A DNA stretch of 64,000 bases from NCBI RefSeq assembly GCF_030816295.1, contig NZ_JAUSXV010000001.1:2604001-2668000 (forward strand). Reading direction: 5' to 3'. Below, piece by piece: positions 41,631 to 51,263 of this stretch. Source of the DNA: Microbacterium natoriense (GTDB lineage: Bacteria; Actinomycetota; Actinomycetes; Actinomycetales; Microbacteriaceae). Position 1 is the stretch's first letter. Each line of letters begins with the position of its first letter. A program made the position numbers and the translations under genes. Under the pieces are notes generated by a model that saw nothing but the letters and a program-made list of their open reading frames with translations, made no database searches and was not told the origin of the DNA.

Positions 41631-43018
41631 CCGGTGGCGAGTCGGCCGCGGATCTCGTCGACGCTGCCCCGGCCGCGATCCTCGCCGTCGACATGACGGG
41701 CGTCGTGCTCGTCCACAATCGCAAGACGCTCGACTGGCTGGGCGCGGGGGAGGACTCGCTCGTCGGCCGGAATCTCACCGAGTGGATGCCGCCGGCGGCA
41801 CGCATGCTCTACGAGACCCAGGTGGTGCCCCGCTTGGTGGAGAAGGGCCGCGTGCGTGAACTCGTCCTCGAGATACGGCGCCCGGATGGGAGTCGTCATC
41901 CGCTCCTCGTGAATGCCGATCGGCGGGTCGATGACGCCGGTAGTGCGCGCATAGTGATCGTCGCCATGGACGCGATCGGGCGGTCTGCGTTCGAACGTGA
42001 GCTTGTGGAGACTCGTCGCACGGCTGATGCCGCGCACCGTGAACTCGCCCTGCTGCAGGATGCGACAGGGCGGCTCGCCGTGGCCCGCGGTCTCGAGGAT
42101 CTCGGCCGCGTTCTCATCGATGCTGCAGGACAGGCGACGCAATCGGCGTGGACCGTGGTGCGACTTGCAGACCACGGTGGGGGCGTCTCGACGTGGGGTG
42201 ACCCTCCCTTCGGCGTCGACCAGGACGAGGGCTTGAGGGCTGGCTCCGATCAGGTGATCTGCCACGATCCCGACGACATCGTGCGAACCTTGCCGGGTTC
42301 AGCTCACGCCCTGAACCGAGCCGGGGTGGAATCCCTGATCCTGACGCCCGTCGTGCGGCAGGACGGACGGGTGATCGGCGAGATCTGCTGCTGGTTCCGT
42401 CGGCCGCGCACACTCGGTCCGGATGAGGCGGGAACGCTGGTCGCCCTCGCGCGCCAAGCCGAACGCGTCGTGGAACATCTGCGCCTGCAGGACCGGCTTC
42501 GCCACGACGCGTCTCACGACGGCCTCACGGGTCTCTTCAACCGAGCGGGGTTGTCCGCCCGCCTGACCGAGCTGCTGACCACCGCGGATCTCTCGGAGCG
42601 GAGCTCTGCCGTGATCTTCCTCGATCTCGACGGCTTCAAGGCGATCAACGACCTGCGTGGCCACAGTGCCGGCGACGAGGTGCTCCGCACCGTCGCGGAG
42701 CGTCTGGTGCGCGTCTGCCGCTCGGGTGACGCGATCGGGCGCCTGGGCGGAGACGAGTTCGTGATCGTGGTGGATCATGTGGACCGCGACGACGCCAGCG
42801 GGCTCGCCGGTCGTGTGCGAGACGCCGTGTCCGCGCCCTTGGCGGGGGCTGCGGAGGGGATGCCGCTGTCCGCCAGCGTGGGCGTGATCTCGTGGACGGG
42901 CGCCGACGATCCTCGGCCCAGCGCAGACGAGCTGATCTCCGCGGCGGACGAGGAGATGTACACCGCCAAACGACTGCTCAGCGGCGGCGTGCGATCGCGG
43001 ACCTGGCTGCATCGATAG
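41627..43018 (+). CDS. PAS-GAF-GGDEF diguanylate cyclase
   Basis: The 463-aa protein has a PAS domain (about 8-115), a GAF-like domain (about 140-285) and a GGDEF domain with the intact active-site motif G-G-D-E-F (374-378). The inhibitory I-site R-S-G-D (365-368) is exactly five residues upstream, as in feedback-regulated cyclases making c-di-GMP. No membrane span, so it is cytosolic. GTG start overlaps the RsbQ-like stop (GTGA), indicating tight coupling of the two products. Confidence 0.92.
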   Translation: MTGGESAADLVDAAPAAILAVDMTGVVLVHNRKTLDWLGAGEDSLVGRNLTEWMPPAARMLYETQVVPRLVEKGRVRELVLEIRRPDGSRHPLLVNADRRVDDAGSARIVIVAMDAIGRSAFERELVETRRTADAAHRELALLQDATGRLAVARGLEDLGRVLIDAAGQATQSAWTVVRLADHGGGVSTWGDPPFGVDQDEGLRAGSDQVICHDPDDIVRTLPGSAHALNRAGVESLILTPVVRQDGRVIGEICCWFRRPRTLGPDEAGTLVALARQAERVVEHLRLQDRLRHDASHDGLTGLFNRAGLSARLTELLTTADLSERSSAVIFLDLDGFKAINDLRGHSAGDEVLRTVAERLVRVCRSGDAIGRLGGDEFVIVVDHVDRDDASGLAGRVRDAVSAPLAGAAEGMPLSASVGVISWTGADDPRPSADELISAADEEMYTAKRLLSGGVRSRTWLHR

Positions 43019-43056
43019 GCGGGAGCGCATCCGTTCCGCTGCATGGCCATCACAAA

Positions 43057-43096
43057 GAAGAAGAGCCCCGATCCGTCTGGATCGGGGCTCTTCTTC
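43057..43096. terminator. Bidirectional intrinsic terminator
   Basis: An 18-bp perfect stem (43057-43074 with 43079-43096) around a GTCT loop has a GC-rich core flanked by purine/pyrimidine tracts that give U-rich ends in both directions. It separates the cyclase gene from the convergent tRNA-Leu. Confidence 0.85.
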
Positions 43097-43102
43097 GTCT
43101 TG

Positions 43103-43185
43103 TGCGCGGAGGGGGACTTGAACCCCCACGCCCTATCGGGCACTAGCACCTCAAGCTAGCGCGTCTACCATTCCGCCACCCGCGC
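43103..43185 (-). tRNA. tRNA-Leu (anticodon GAG)
   Basis: On the minus strand the acceptor GCGCGGG pairs with TCCGCGC; the anticodon stem GCTAGC/GCTAG holds the loop TTGAGGT with GAG; a long variable arm (TGCCCGATAGGGCG) marks a class II tRNA; the T arm is GGGGG-TTCAAGT-CCCCC. CCA is not encoded. Confidence 0.93.
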
Positions 43186-43285
43186 AGGTGTTGGATGTTC
43201 GTTGCCGAACGAAGATTTACATTAGCACGAGCGCGGGGGCTCTCTGAAACCGACCCCGACTCCCGGGCGCGCCACCGGGGTTCGA

Positions 43286-43291
43286 TAGCCT
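43286..43291 (+). promoter_or_regulatory. -10 box (TAGCCT) of a probable leaderless transcript
   Basis: TAGCCT, six bases, then ATG 43298. Confidence 0.45.
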
Positions 43292-43297
43292 GGAGTC

Positions 43298-44593
43298 ATG
43301 ACTGCTCAGCCGCTCCCCGAGGTCGTCCGCATCGCCGGCGAGCTGATCCGCATCGACACCTCCAACTACGGCGGCGGCAACGCCAAGGGTGAACGCGAGG
43401 CGGCGGAGTACGTCGGCCGGTATCTCGAAGAGCTCGGCCTCGAGGTCGAGTACTACGAGCCCATCCCGCGCCGCACGAATGTGATGGCCCGCGTGGCGGG
43501 GCGCGACAGCAGCAAGCCGGCACTGGTGGTGCACGGCCATCTCGACGTCGTCCCTGCGGTCGCAGAGGACTGGAGCGTCGACCCGTTCGCCGGCATCGTT
43601 CAGGACGGGATGCTGTGGGGCCGCGGAGCCGTCGACATGAAGAACATGAACGCGATGATCCTCACGGCCGTCGCCGACATCATCCGCTCGGGGGAGCAGC
43701 CCCAGCGCGACCTGATCATCACGTTCTTCGCCGACGAAGAGAACGGCGGCGTCGAGGGCTCCGCGCTCGTCGTCCAGAACAAACCAGAGTGGTTCGCCGG
43801 TGCGACCGAGGCGATCAGCGAGGTGGGCGGATACTCGATCACGGTCGACGACCGGCGCGCATACCTGCTTCAGGTCGGCGAGAAGGCGATGATCTGGATC
43901 CGTCTCGTCGCCAAGGGACGGGCCGGTCACGGCAGCCGCCTCCACGACGACAACGCGGTGACCAAGCTCGCCGAAGCCGTCGCCGCGATCGGCCGCACCC
44001 GCTGGCCCATCCAGCTCACCGACACCACGAGGGCCCTGCTCGAAGGACTCAGCGAGCTCACCGGCCGCTCGACGGACGACCCCGATGCCCTCGCCTCCGC
44101 AGCCGGACCTGCCGAGGCCTTCCTGCGCTCCACGTTCCGCACCACGACGAACCCGACGGTCCTGAGCGCGGGGTACAAGCACAACGTGATCCCCGAGCGC
44201 GCCGAGGCCCTCATCGACGTGCGCGTGATCCCGGGCACCGAGGACGACGTCCTCGCCGAGTTGCAGCACATCGTCGGCGACGACATCGCCATCGAGATCG
44301 TCGTGCAGGACATCGGGATGGAGACGCCGTTCGAAGGCGGACTGGTCGATGCCATGGTCGCGACCCTCGGTGCGCACGACCCTGGCGTGCCGGTGATCCC
44401 GTACCTCCTCGGCGCCGGAACCGACAACAAGGCGCTCGCCTACCTCGGCATCACCGGCTACGGCTTCGCACCGTTGCGGCTGCCGGCCGATCTCGATTTC
44501 ACGGGCATGTTCCACGGCGTCGACGAGAGAGTACCCGTAGACTCGCTTGTCTTCGGTCAGCAGGTGCTGGCCGATCTGCTGCGCTCGTACTGA
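43298..44593 (+). CDS. M20-family metallopeptidase (ArgE/DapE/ACY1-like)
   Basis: The 431-aa protein has the two-zinc motifs H-G-H-L-D-V-V-P, G-R-G-A-V-D-M-K-N and A-D-E-E-N-G-G, with a dimerisation domain in the middle (K-G-R-A-G-H-G-S) and a C-terminal Leu-Gly-Ala-Gly-T-D-N segment. It lacks a signal peptide. Members hydrolyse N-acyl amino acids or dipeptides; the exact substrate is not predictable. Confidence 0.9.
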   Translation: MTAQPLPEVVRIAGELIRIDTSNYGGGNAKGEREAAEYVGRYLEELGLEVEYYEPIPRRTNVMARVAGRDSSKPALVVHGHLDVVPAVAEDWSVDPFAGIVQDGMLWGRGAVDMKNMNAMILTAVADIIRSGEQPQRDLIITFFADEENGGVEGSALVVQNKPEWFAGATEAISEVGGYSITVDDRRAYLLQVGEKAMIWIRLVAKGRAGHGSRLHDDNAVTKLAEAVAAIGRTRWPIQLTDTTRALLEGLSELTGRSTDDPDALASAAGPAEAFLRSTFRTTTNPTVLSAGYKHNVIPERAEALIDVRVIPGTEDDVLAELQHIVGDDIAIEIVVQDIGMETPFEGGLVDAMVATLGAHDPGVPVIPYLLGAGTDNKALAYLGITGYGFAPLRLPADLDFTGMFHGVDERVPVDSLVFGQQVLADLLRSY

Positions 44594-44635
44594 GCGCCCG
44601 ACTCCCGCCGGCGCAGCCCGCACAGAAGGCCCCGT

Positions 44636-45463
44636 ATGAACCTGCTCGAAGCCCTCCTCCTCGGCATCGTCCAGGGACTCACCGAGTTCCTGCCCATCTC
44701 CTCCAGCGCGCATCTGCGTATCGTGGGCAGCTTCCTGCCCTCCGGAGAAGACCCGGGCGCCGCCTTCACCGCGATCACGCAGATCGGGACGGAAGCCGCG
44801 GTCGTCGTGTTCTTCTGGCGCGACATCGTGCGGATCATCTCGCACTGGTTCCGATCCCTCACCGGCAAGGTGCCCCGCAACGATCCCGATGCTCGGATGG
44901 GCTGGATGATCATCATCGGCAGCATCCCGATCGTCGTCCTCGGTCTGCTCTTCCAGGACCAGATCGAGAGCGTGCTGCGCTCGCTCTGGATCGTGGCGAT
45001 CATGCTCATCGTGTTCGGCATCCTGCTCGGGATCGCCGATCACGTCGGCGCCAAGCGCCGCACTCTCGACGATCTGACCTACCCGCACGGCATCGGCTAC
45101 GGTCTGGCCCAGGCGCTTGCTCTGATCCCCGGGGTCTCGCGCTCCGGCGGCACCATCACGATGGGGCTGTTCCTCGGCTACGAGCGCGCCGCCGCAGCAC
45201 GGTACGCCTTCCTTCTCGCGATCCCGGCCGTCTTCGGCAGCGGCTTCTATCAGGTGTACAAGAGCTGGGACGCACCGAACCAGCACTTCTCCTTCGGCGA
45301 GACGCTGGCGGCGACCGGCATCGCCTTCGTCGTCGCTCTGGGTGTCATCGCGTTCTTCATGAACTGGATCTCGAAGCGCAGCTTCCTGCCGTTCGTGATC
45401 TACCGCGTGCTGCTCGGAACCGCGCTGCTGGTGCTGCTCGGCACCGGGGTCCTCACCGCTTGA
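44636..45463 (+). CDS. uppP: Undecaprenyl-diphosphatase
   Basis: This 275-aa membrane protein has the BacA/UppP signatures [13 protein letters not shown] (E and S/H active-site residues) and [10 protein letters not shown] near the second repeat, with about eight membrane segments. It recycles the undecaprenyl carrier for peptidoglycan synthesis and its activity confers bacitracin tolerance. It overlaps the convergent PAC2 gene by 11 nt. Confidence 0.95.
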   Translation: MNLLEALLLGIVQGLTEFLPISSSAHLRIVGSFLPSGEDPGAAFTAITQIGTEAAVVVFFWRDIVRIISHWFRSLTGKVPRNDPDARMGWMIIIGSIPIVVLGLLFQDQIESVLRSLWIVAIMLIVFGILLGIADHVGAKRRTLDDLTYPHGIGYGLAQALALIPGVSRSGGTITMGLFLGYERAAAARYAFLLAIPAVFGSGFYQVYKSWDAPNQHFSFGETLAATGIAFVVALGVIAFFMNWISKRSFLPFVIYRVLLGTALLVLLGTGVLTA

Positions 45464-46301
45464 GGTCACCCGGCCCGTCGCCGCGCCGCTTCAGGTAACG
45501 CTCGAACGCCTGCGCGATCGCATCGCCGGACGCCTCGGGCGAGTCCCAGGTGTCACGGGTGCGCTCCAGCTGGCGGATGTACTCGGCCATGTCCTCGTCG
45601 TCAGCCGCGGCCGCGTCGATCGACGCCTCCCAGGCCGCGGCCTCGGTGCGAAGATTGTCGCGGGGCACGTCGACCCCGGTGAGTTCCTCGAGGCGGTCCA
45701 GCAGGGCGAGGGTGACCTTGGGCGAAGGCGTGGCAGAGGCGACGTAGTGCGGCACGCTGGCCCACAGGCTGGCCGTCGGGATACCGGCGTTCTCGGCGAA
45801 GTGCTCGAACACGCTGAGGATGCCGACCGGCCCCTCGTAGAGCGATCGCTCGAGCCCGTACGCCTCGCGCACGTCGTCGTTCTGACTTGACGCGAAGATC
45901 GAGATGGGCCGGGTGTGCGGTACATCCGACAGCATCGCTCCGAGCGTCACGAGCCCCGTGACATCATCGCGAAGCGCGACGTCGATGAACTCCGCGGCGA
46001 AGGACTGCCAGGTGCGTGCGGGCTCGACACCCGTGAGCAGCCAGAACTCGGGACCTGTCGCCGGATCGCGCGGGCGCCAGAGACCGGCCTCGGGCCAGGT
46101 CAGCTGACGTCGCCCTTCGCCGTCCATCTTCGTGGCGGGGCGCGTGTACTGGTAGTCGAAGTAGAGCTCGGGGTCGATCGAGTGCACGAGGTCGTAGTCG
46201 GTCATCGACCGCAGCGCCGCTATGGCTCCGCTCGCGGCTTCGCCTGCGTCGTTCCAGCCGTCGAAGGCGGCGATGATGATGCGGGAACCGAGAACATCCA
46301 T
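45453..46301 (-). CDS. PAC2-family protein
   Basis: The 282-aa product matches actinobacterial PAC2 (proteasome assembly chaperone 2) family proteins: [15 protein letters not shown] near the N-terminus, [10 protein letters not shown] and V-P-H-Y-V-A. The name comes from eukaryotic homologues; bacterial function is unknown. A GAAGGGAG site lies 7 nt before the ATG. In M. tuberculosis a PAC2 gene (Rv2125) also lies near the pup-proteasome region. Confidence 0.88.
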   Translation of the reverse strand: MDVLGSRIIIAAFDGWNDAGEAASGAIAALRSMTDYDLVHSIDPELYFDYQYTRPATKMDGEGRRQLTWPEAGLWRPRDPATGPEFWLLTGVEPARTWQSFAAEFIDVALRDDVTGLVTLGAMLSDVPHTRPISIFASSQNDDVREAYGLERSLYEGPVGILSVFEHFAENAGIPTASLWASVPHYVASATPSPKVTLALLDRLEELTGVDVPRDNLRTEAAAWEASIDAAAADDEDMAEYIRQLERTRDTWDSPEASGDAIAQAFERYLKRRGDGPGDLKR

Positions 46302-46379
46302 CGTGTGCTCCCTTCATGACCGTGGACGGGGTATCCCTCCAGGCTAGTCCGCGGCGAGGGGGCCCGGTGCAGCCACGGC

Positions 46380-46385
46380 TAACAT
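46380..46385 (+). promoter_or_regulatory. -10 box (TAACAT) of a probable leaderless transcript
   Basis: TAACAT, six bases, then GTG 46392, with no ribosome site. Confidence 0.45.
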
Positions 46386-46391
46386 GGTTCA

Positions 46392-47075
46392 GTGAGCAGA
46401 CAGCCGGGCGCAGTCCTCTGGGACATGGATGGAACACTCGTCGACACCGAGCCGTACTGGATGGCTGCCGAGACGGCCCTGGTCGAGTCCTACGGCGGCA
46501 ACTGGACCCACGACGACGCTCTGCAGCTTGTCGGCAACGGCCTGATCGACAGCGCCATCATCCTGCAGAACGCCGGAGTGGACATGGCCGCGGAGGCGAT
46601 CATCTCGCGCTTGACGGATGCCGTCCAGGAGGCGCTGCGGACGCAGGGCGTGCCGTTCCGCCCCGGCGCTCGGGAGCTGTTGCATGACCTGCGGGCCACC
46701 GGTATCCGCACGGGCCTCGTGACCATGTCGCTGCGGCGCATGGCCCTCGGAGTCGTCGATCTCATCGACTTCGAGGCTTTCGACATCGTGGTCGCCGGCG
46801 ATGATGTGAAGAACTCGAAACCCCATCCCGAGCCCTATCTCCAGGCCGCCGCCCTGCTCGGCGTCGACATCTCCGACACTGTCGTGATCGAGGATTCTCC
46901 CACCGGCCTCCGCGCCGGCATCGCCTCTGGTGCAGTGGCACTCGGCGTGCCGCATATCGTCTCTCTCGACGGCGTCGGCGCCCATGAGCTGTGGCCCACT
47001 CTCGCCGAGCGCGGAGCATCCGACATCGCCGATCTCTTCACCCGCTTGACGTCTCTGACAGGAGCCACCCGATGA
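46392..47075 (+). CDS. HAD-superfamily phosphatase (beta-phosphoglucomutase-like subfamily)
   Basis: HAD motifs are complete in this 227-aa protein: D-M-D-G-T-L-V-D-T (nucleophile Asp), V-T-M-S (motif II), K-P-H-P-E-P (Lys, motif III) and I-E-D-S-P-T-G (motif IV). The substrate is unknown. The GTG start is probably leaderless. Its stop overlaps trmI by 4 nt, linking it to the following operon. Confidence 0.9.
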   Translation: MSRQPGAVLWDMDGTLVDTEPYWMAAETALVESYGGNWTHDDALQLVGNGLIDSAIILQNAGVDMAAEAIISRLTDAVQEALRTQGVPFRPGARELLHDLRATGIRTGLVTMSLRRMALGVVDLIDFEAFDIVVAGDDVKNSKPHPEPYLQAAALLGVDISDTVVIEDSPTGLRAGIASGAVALGVPHIVSLDGVGAHELWPTLAERGASDIADLFTRLTSLTGATR

Positions 47076-48097
47076 CCCAATCCACAGCGAAGCGACCGAG
47101 CGGACCTTTCCGCGAAGGCGATCGTGTGCAGCTGACGGGGCCGAAGGGGCGTCTGCACACCGTGACGCTCCGAGAGGACGGCGAGCTCCACACGCACCAC
47201 GGCGTCCTGCGGCACCGCGATCTCATCGGACTGCCGGACGGCTCTGTCGTAGCCAACAGCTCCGGCCACGACTACCTCGCTCTGCGCCCGCTGCTGAGGG
47301 ACTTTGCGATGTCCATGCCGAGAGGCGCTGCGATCGTCTACCCGAAGGACGCCGCCCAGATCGTCATGCAGGCCGACGTCTTCCCCGGTGCGGTCGTCGT
47401 CGAGGCCGGCGTCGGGTCCGGTGCTCTGTCGCTCTCGCTCCTGCGAGCGATCGGTCCGGCCGGTCGGCTGGTGTCGTTCGAGCGTCGAGACGACTTCGCA
47501 GACGTGGCGCGGGGCAACGTCGCCACGTTCTTCGGAGAGACGCCTGAGACATGGGAAGTCGTGGTGGGCGACCTCGCCGAGCAGCTGCCCGCACAGTTCG
47601 AGGCGGGAACCGTCGACCGGGTCGTGCTCGATATGCTGGCGCCCTGGGAGTGCATGGACGTCGTCGCCGACGCCCTCACACCTGGGGGAGTAGTGCTCTG
47701 CTACATCGCGACAGCGACCCAGCTTTCGCGGGTGGCCGAGTACATCCGCGCCACCGGGCTCTTCACGGATCCCGATGCGTCCGAGACCATGGTGCGCGGT
47801 TGGCACGTGGAAGGCCTCGCAGTGCGCCCAGATCATCGGATGGTCGCGCACACGGGATTCCTGCTCACCGCCCGCCGTCTCGCGCCAGGGGCCATCGCTC
47901 CATCCGTGAAGCGGCGTGCGTCGAAGAGCAGCTATGGAGACGAGGACGTCGAGCTGTGGACGCCGGGTGCAGTGGGCGATCGGGAGATCAACGACAAGAA
48001 CCTGCGCAAGCGCGCTCGCGAGGCCGCGAAGGCCGCCGAGGGAGCACGCCTCGCCGCCGCAGCGCGCGACACCGGCGACGCGACGGAATATGCTTGA
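47072..48097 (+). CDS. trmI: tRNA (adenine-58-N1)-methyltransferase TrmI
   Basis: The 341-aa protein has an N-terminal beta domain (G-D-R-V-Q-L-T-G-P-K-G) and a Rossmann methyltransferase domain with V-V-E-A-G-V-G-S-G-A-L-S-L-S (SAM motif) and V-L-D-M-L-A-P-W-E, as in actinobacterial TrmI (M. tuberculosis Rv2118c). It makes m1A58 in tRNA. AGGAG lies 7 nt before ATG 47072. The C-terminus is a Lys/Ala-rich tail whose codons overlap the next start by 8 nt. Confidence 0.93.
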   Translation: MTQSTAKRPSGPFREGDRVQLTGPKGRLHTVTLREDGELHTHHGVLRHRDLIGLPDGSVVANSSGHDYLALRPLLRDFAMSMPRGAAIVYPKDAAQIVMQADVFPGAVVVEAGVGSGALSLSLLRAIGPAGRLVSFERRDDFADVARGNVATFFGETPETWEVVVGDLAEQLPAQFEAGTVDRVVLDMLAPWECMDVVADALTPGGVVLCYIATATQLSRVAEYIRATGLFTDPDASETMVRGWHVEGLAVRPDHRMVAHTGFLLTARRLAPGAIAPSVKRRASKSSYGDEDVELWTPGAVGDREINDKNLRKRAREAAKAAEGARLAAAARDTGDATEYA

Positions 48098-49007
48098 GCC
48101 CGTGCGTAGAACCTCCGCCGCTCTGGCGTCCCTCAGCCTTGCCGTCCTCGCCCTGACGGGTTGCTCCTCGACGCCTTCCTTCGACGGCGCAGTCTGCGAC
48201 CGCACAGCGAACGCCTCGACGACCCTGGCGGACTCGGTCAGCACCTCGGGCGACGTGGGCTCCGAGCCGAAGGTCGAGGTCTACGCCCCCGTGTCGGCGA
48301 AGTCCTCGACGTTCGTCGACGCCGTCGTGGGCGACGGCACCGCCGTCGTGAGCGCGAACCAGCCCTTCATCGCGAACGTCACGACGTACGACGGGGAGAC
48401 CGGGGACAAGCTGCAGACCACCGGCTACGACGCCTCGACGACGCAGCCGCACGACATCGCCTACTGGAGCCAGGTGTCCCCGGCGCTCAGCAAGGTTCTG
48501 CAGTGCGCGACCGGTGGGAGCCGCGTCGTCGGTCTGCTGACGCCGAAGGACATGGGCGCCCAGGCCGACGCCGGGAGCATCGTGATCGTCTTCGACATCG
48601 GGCACGTGTTCCTGCCGAAGGCCGAGGGCACCCCGCAGTTCAACGACGCGCGCGGTCTGCCGACCGTCGTGCGCGCACCCGACGGCACACCCGGCGTGAT
48701 CATCCCGGATTCCGCGGCCCCCAAGGAGGCCGTCGTGCAGACGCTCATCAAGGGTGACGGCCCGAAGGTGAAGGAGGGCGACTTCGTGGTCGTCAACCAC
48801 ACGGTGCTGAACTGGGACGACAAGAGCGTCGCCGGCACCAGCTGGGGCTCCACGTCTCTCGTCACGTCGCCGCTTCCCGAGATGGTCGGGGCGACCGTCG
48901 GCTCGCAGATCATGATCGTCACGCCCGCGGCGGACTCGTCGCCCGCGCAGGTTCTCGTGGTCGACATCCTCGGCATCACGACAGCGGCACCTCAGCAGCA
49001 GCAGTGA
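48090..49007 (+). CDS. FKBP-type peptidyl-prolyl isomerase-like lipoprotein
   Basis: A lipobox L-A-L-T-G-C25 follows a short signal peptide, so the protein is lipid-anchored outside the membrane. The C-terminal ~100 residues resemble an FKBP domain (L-I-K-G-D-G-P-K-V-K-E-G-D-F-V-V-V, then W-G-S-T, then P-E-M-V-G-A-T-V-G-S). The first ~190 residues hold a second, weaker FKBP-like unit. ATG 48090 overlaps trmI; GTG 48102 is an alternative start. FKBP genes next to pafBC are common in actinobacteria. Confidence 0.82.
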   Translation: MLEPVRRTSAALASLSLAVLALTGCSSTPSFDGAVCDRTANASTTLADSVSTSGDVGSEPKVEVYAPVSAKSSTFVDAVVGDGTAVVSANQPFIANVTTYDGETGDKLQTTGYDASTTQPHDIAYWSQVSPALSKVLQCATGGSRVVGLLTPKDMGAQADAGSIVIVFDIGHVFLPKAEGTPQFNDARGLPTVVRAPDGTPGVIIPDSAAPKEAVVQTLIKGDGPKVKEGDFVVVNHTVLNWDDKSVAGTSWGSTSLVTSPLPEMVGATVGSQIMIVTPAADSSPAQVLVVDILGITTAAPQQQQ

Positions 49008-49993
49008 TGGCAGCCGGGATTCCCGCGGAGGAGCGTCTGACGAATCTCGTCGTGGCGCTGATGGCCACGGAGATCGGGCTCACCAAGCAGCAGATCCTCG
49101 ACAACGTCTCGGGGTACCGGCAGCGAGCGGATGCAGGGGCGCGTTCGGATGCACTCGAGAAGATGTTCGAGCGCGACAAGGACGAGCTGCGCAAGCTGGG
49201 TGTTCCCGTCGAGACCATCGGCGAGGCGAGCGACCCGAACGACCTCCGGGAGGCCCGGTATCGTATCCCTCAGGCGGAGTACGATCTGCCGAGCGACATC
49301 GACTTCACTCCGGCCGAGCTGGCCGTGCTGCAGCTCGCCGGCAGCGTGTGGAGCGCCGAATCGGTCTCGGGAGACGCCCAGGCTGGCGTCCGCAAGATCC
49401 GAGCTCTGGGTATCGACGGCGACGAGCCGATCATCGGCTTCGCTCCCCGGATCACGGCGAGGGACGCCGCCTTCGCGCCGCTCCAGGAGGCGATCGAGAA
49501 GAGCCGCGTCGTCACTTTCGACTACCTGAAGCCGGGGGAGGACGCTGCCCGCACCCGCCGCATCCGCCCGTTGGCTCTCGTCGACTACGAGGCCCGTTGG
49601 CACGTCTTCGGTGTCGATGTCGAGGCCGGGGGAGATCGCACGTTCCTGCTGAGCCGCATCGTCGGTGCGGTGAAGATCACCACCGCCTCCTTCGACCCTG
49701 CACTGCGCGAAGGAGCGGGGGATCGAGCCATCGCCGGACTCGAGGAGGTCGCCGCGAGCAATTCGGCGCTTCTCGAGGTGACACCGGGAACCGAGGCGTC
49801 CCTGCGGCTGGGGCGCCGCGCGAAGCCGGCTGTCCAGGGAATCACCGTGCCCTTCGTCGACGTCCACATCTTCGCCGACGAACTGGCCTCCTACGGCCCA
49901 GAAGTCCGTGTCGTCGAACCGATCGCGCTGCGCGATGCCGTGATCGCGCGTCTGCACGCCGTCGTCGAGGCGAACGCGGAGGTGGACCGATGA
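49007..49993 (+). CDS. pafB: WYL-domain regulator PafB
   Basis: An N-terminal helix-turn-helix is followed by a WYL domain (about 150-230, R-R-I-R-P-L-A-L-V-D-Y-E-A-R-W-H) and a WCX-like C-terminal part, 328 aa in all. PafB and PafC form a heterodimeric activator of the RecA-independent DNA damage response in mycobacteria; despite the name they are not needed for the proteasome accessory reaction. ATG 49007 shares its A with the FKBP stop; GTG 49004 is an alternative. Confidence 0.92.
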   Translation: MAAGIPAEERLTNLVVALMATEIGLTKQQILDNVSGYRQRADAGARSDALEKMFERDKDELRKLGVPVETIGEASDPNDLREARYRIPQAEYDLPSDIDFTPAELAVLQLAGSVWSAESVSGDAQAGVRKIRALGIDGDEPIIGFAPRITARDAAFAPLQEAIEKSRVVTFDYLKPGEDAARTRRIRPLALVDYEARWHVFGVDVEAGGDRTFLLSRIVGAVKITTASFDPALREGAGDRAIAGLEEVAASNSALLEVTPGTEASLRLGRRAKPAVQGITVPFVDVHIFADELASYGPEVRVVEPIALRDAVIARLHAVVEANAEVDR

Positions 49994-50979
49994 GCGCGCA
50001 ACCGAAGCCTCTGCTCGCTGCCGACCGCGTGCGGCTCTATCTGACCCTCGTGCCGTATCTGCTCGAGCACGGTCAGGTCTCACTCGACGAGGCCGCGGCA
50101 GAGTTCGGCGTCGGCCGCGAAGAGATGCGGTCCATGGTCGAGAAGCTCACCGTCATCGGCCTGCCCGGTGACTCCGGATTCTGGCAGCAGCCGCAGGAGA
50201 TGTTCGACATCAACTGGGATCTGCTCGACGACGAAGACGTGATCGAGATCACCAACGATGTGGCGCTTCGACGAGTTCCACGCTTCACCGCCCGTGAAGC
50301 CGCCGCATTGCTCGCCGGCCTCCAGATGGTCGCCGCGGTGCCCGCGGTCTCCGACACCGGTCTCGTGAAGGGCCTCATAGCCAAGCTCTCCCGAGGAGCA
50401 GCCGACGCCCCGGCGGAGGTCGTGGTGGCGCCCACGGCGATCGACGAGGTGCGCACGGTGGTCGCGACTGGTGTGCAGGGCGGCGTCGCCGTCTCGTTCA
50501 CCTACAAGGCTCCGGATGCCGAGCCCACGACGCGCACAGTCGATCCCGTGCAGATCCTCATCACCAACGGCCAGTGGTACCTGCAGGGCTGGTGCCATCT
50601 GCGTCAGGCGATGCGCACCTTCCATCTCGATCGCGTGAGCGACCCGCAGCTGACAGACATCGCCATCACCCATCGCGGAGAGCCCGTCCCCGAGGCGTTC
50701 TCCGCAGCTGCCGACGACGGCGAGGTCACGGTGCGCATTCCCGAGCGTCTTGCGCCCCTTCTGGGCGCCTTCTTCTCGGTCGACGGCGTGGAGGCGCAGG
50801 GCGGCATCGTCACGGCACGGCTGCACCTGGCCGATCCCCGCAGCATCAAACGCCTCGCGGCAAGGTTCGGCGGCGCGCTCGAAGTCGTCGAGCCTGGCAT
50901 CGCCCGAGCGGCAACCCACGACTGGGCCGCAGCCGGACTCGCGCTCTACTACCGACCTGACGGCAGCGACGCCGGTTAG
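49990..50979 (+). CDS. pafC: WYL-domain regulator PafC
   Basis: Same domain order as PafB (329 aa): HTH over residues 10-65, WYL domain with Q-W-Y-L-Q-G-W-C-H-L-R-Q-A-M-R-T-F near 185-215, and a C-terminal WCX part. The ATG overlaps pafB by 4 nt, as expected for an obligate heterodimer partner. Confidence 0.92.
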   Translation: MSAQPKPLLAADRVRLYLTLVPYLLEHGQVSLDEAAAEFGVGREEMRSMVEKLTVIGLPGDSGFWQQPQEMFDINWDLLDDEDVIEITNDVALRRVPRFTAREAAALLAGLQMVAAVPAVSDTGLVKGLIAKLSRGAADAPAEVVVAPTAIDEVRTVVATGVQGGVAVSFTYKAPDAEPTTRTVDPVQILITNGQWYLQGWCHLRQAMRTFHLDRVSDPQLTDIAITHRGEPVPEAFSAAADDGEVTVRIPERLAPLLGAFFSVDGVEAQGGIVTARLHLADPRSIKRLAARFGGALEVVEPGIARAATHDWAAAGLALYYRPDGSDAG

Positions 50980-51009
50980 ACTGACAGAAATCAACGAGGA
51001 GACTTTCTC

Positions 51010-51261
51010 ATGGGCAATCTATTCGCCGGTCCGCACCTGTGGATCATCCTCATCATCATCCTGCTGCTCTTCGGGGCAGCGAAGCTTCCTGCGCTGGCGA
51101 AGAGCATGGGCCAGTCGGCTCGTGTGTTCCGAGGTGAGATGAAGGCGATGAAGGCAGAGGATGCCGCCGACAAAGCAGATGGCACCCCCTCCGACACCGC
51201 TTCGGGCACCACGACGTCGGCAGAGGCGCCGAGCACCGACACGCCGCCGCGCTCCTCATAG
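51010..51261 (+). CDS. tatA: Twin-arginine translocase subunit TatA
   Basis: The 83-aa protein starts with a short N-terminal end, one span (about 8-22, W-I-I-L-I-I-I-L-L-L-F-G), the F-G-x-x-K-L-P hinge and an amphipathic helix ending F-R-G-E-M-K, then an acidic Thr/Ser-rich tail. TatA oligomers form the channel for folded proteins. AACGAGGAG lies 6-10 nt upstream of the ATG. Confidence 0.95.
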   Translation: MGNLFAGPHLWIILIIILLLFGAAKLPALAKSMGQSARVFRGEMKAMKAEDAADKADGTPSDTASGTTTSAEAPSTDTPPRSS

Positions 51262-51263
51262 GC

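Noticed and set aside
42892..43146. Plus-strand frame ending G-G-G-L-E-P-P-R over tRNA-Leu
   Set aside because: Same artefact: the frame runs through the terminator and the antisense of tRNA-Leu.
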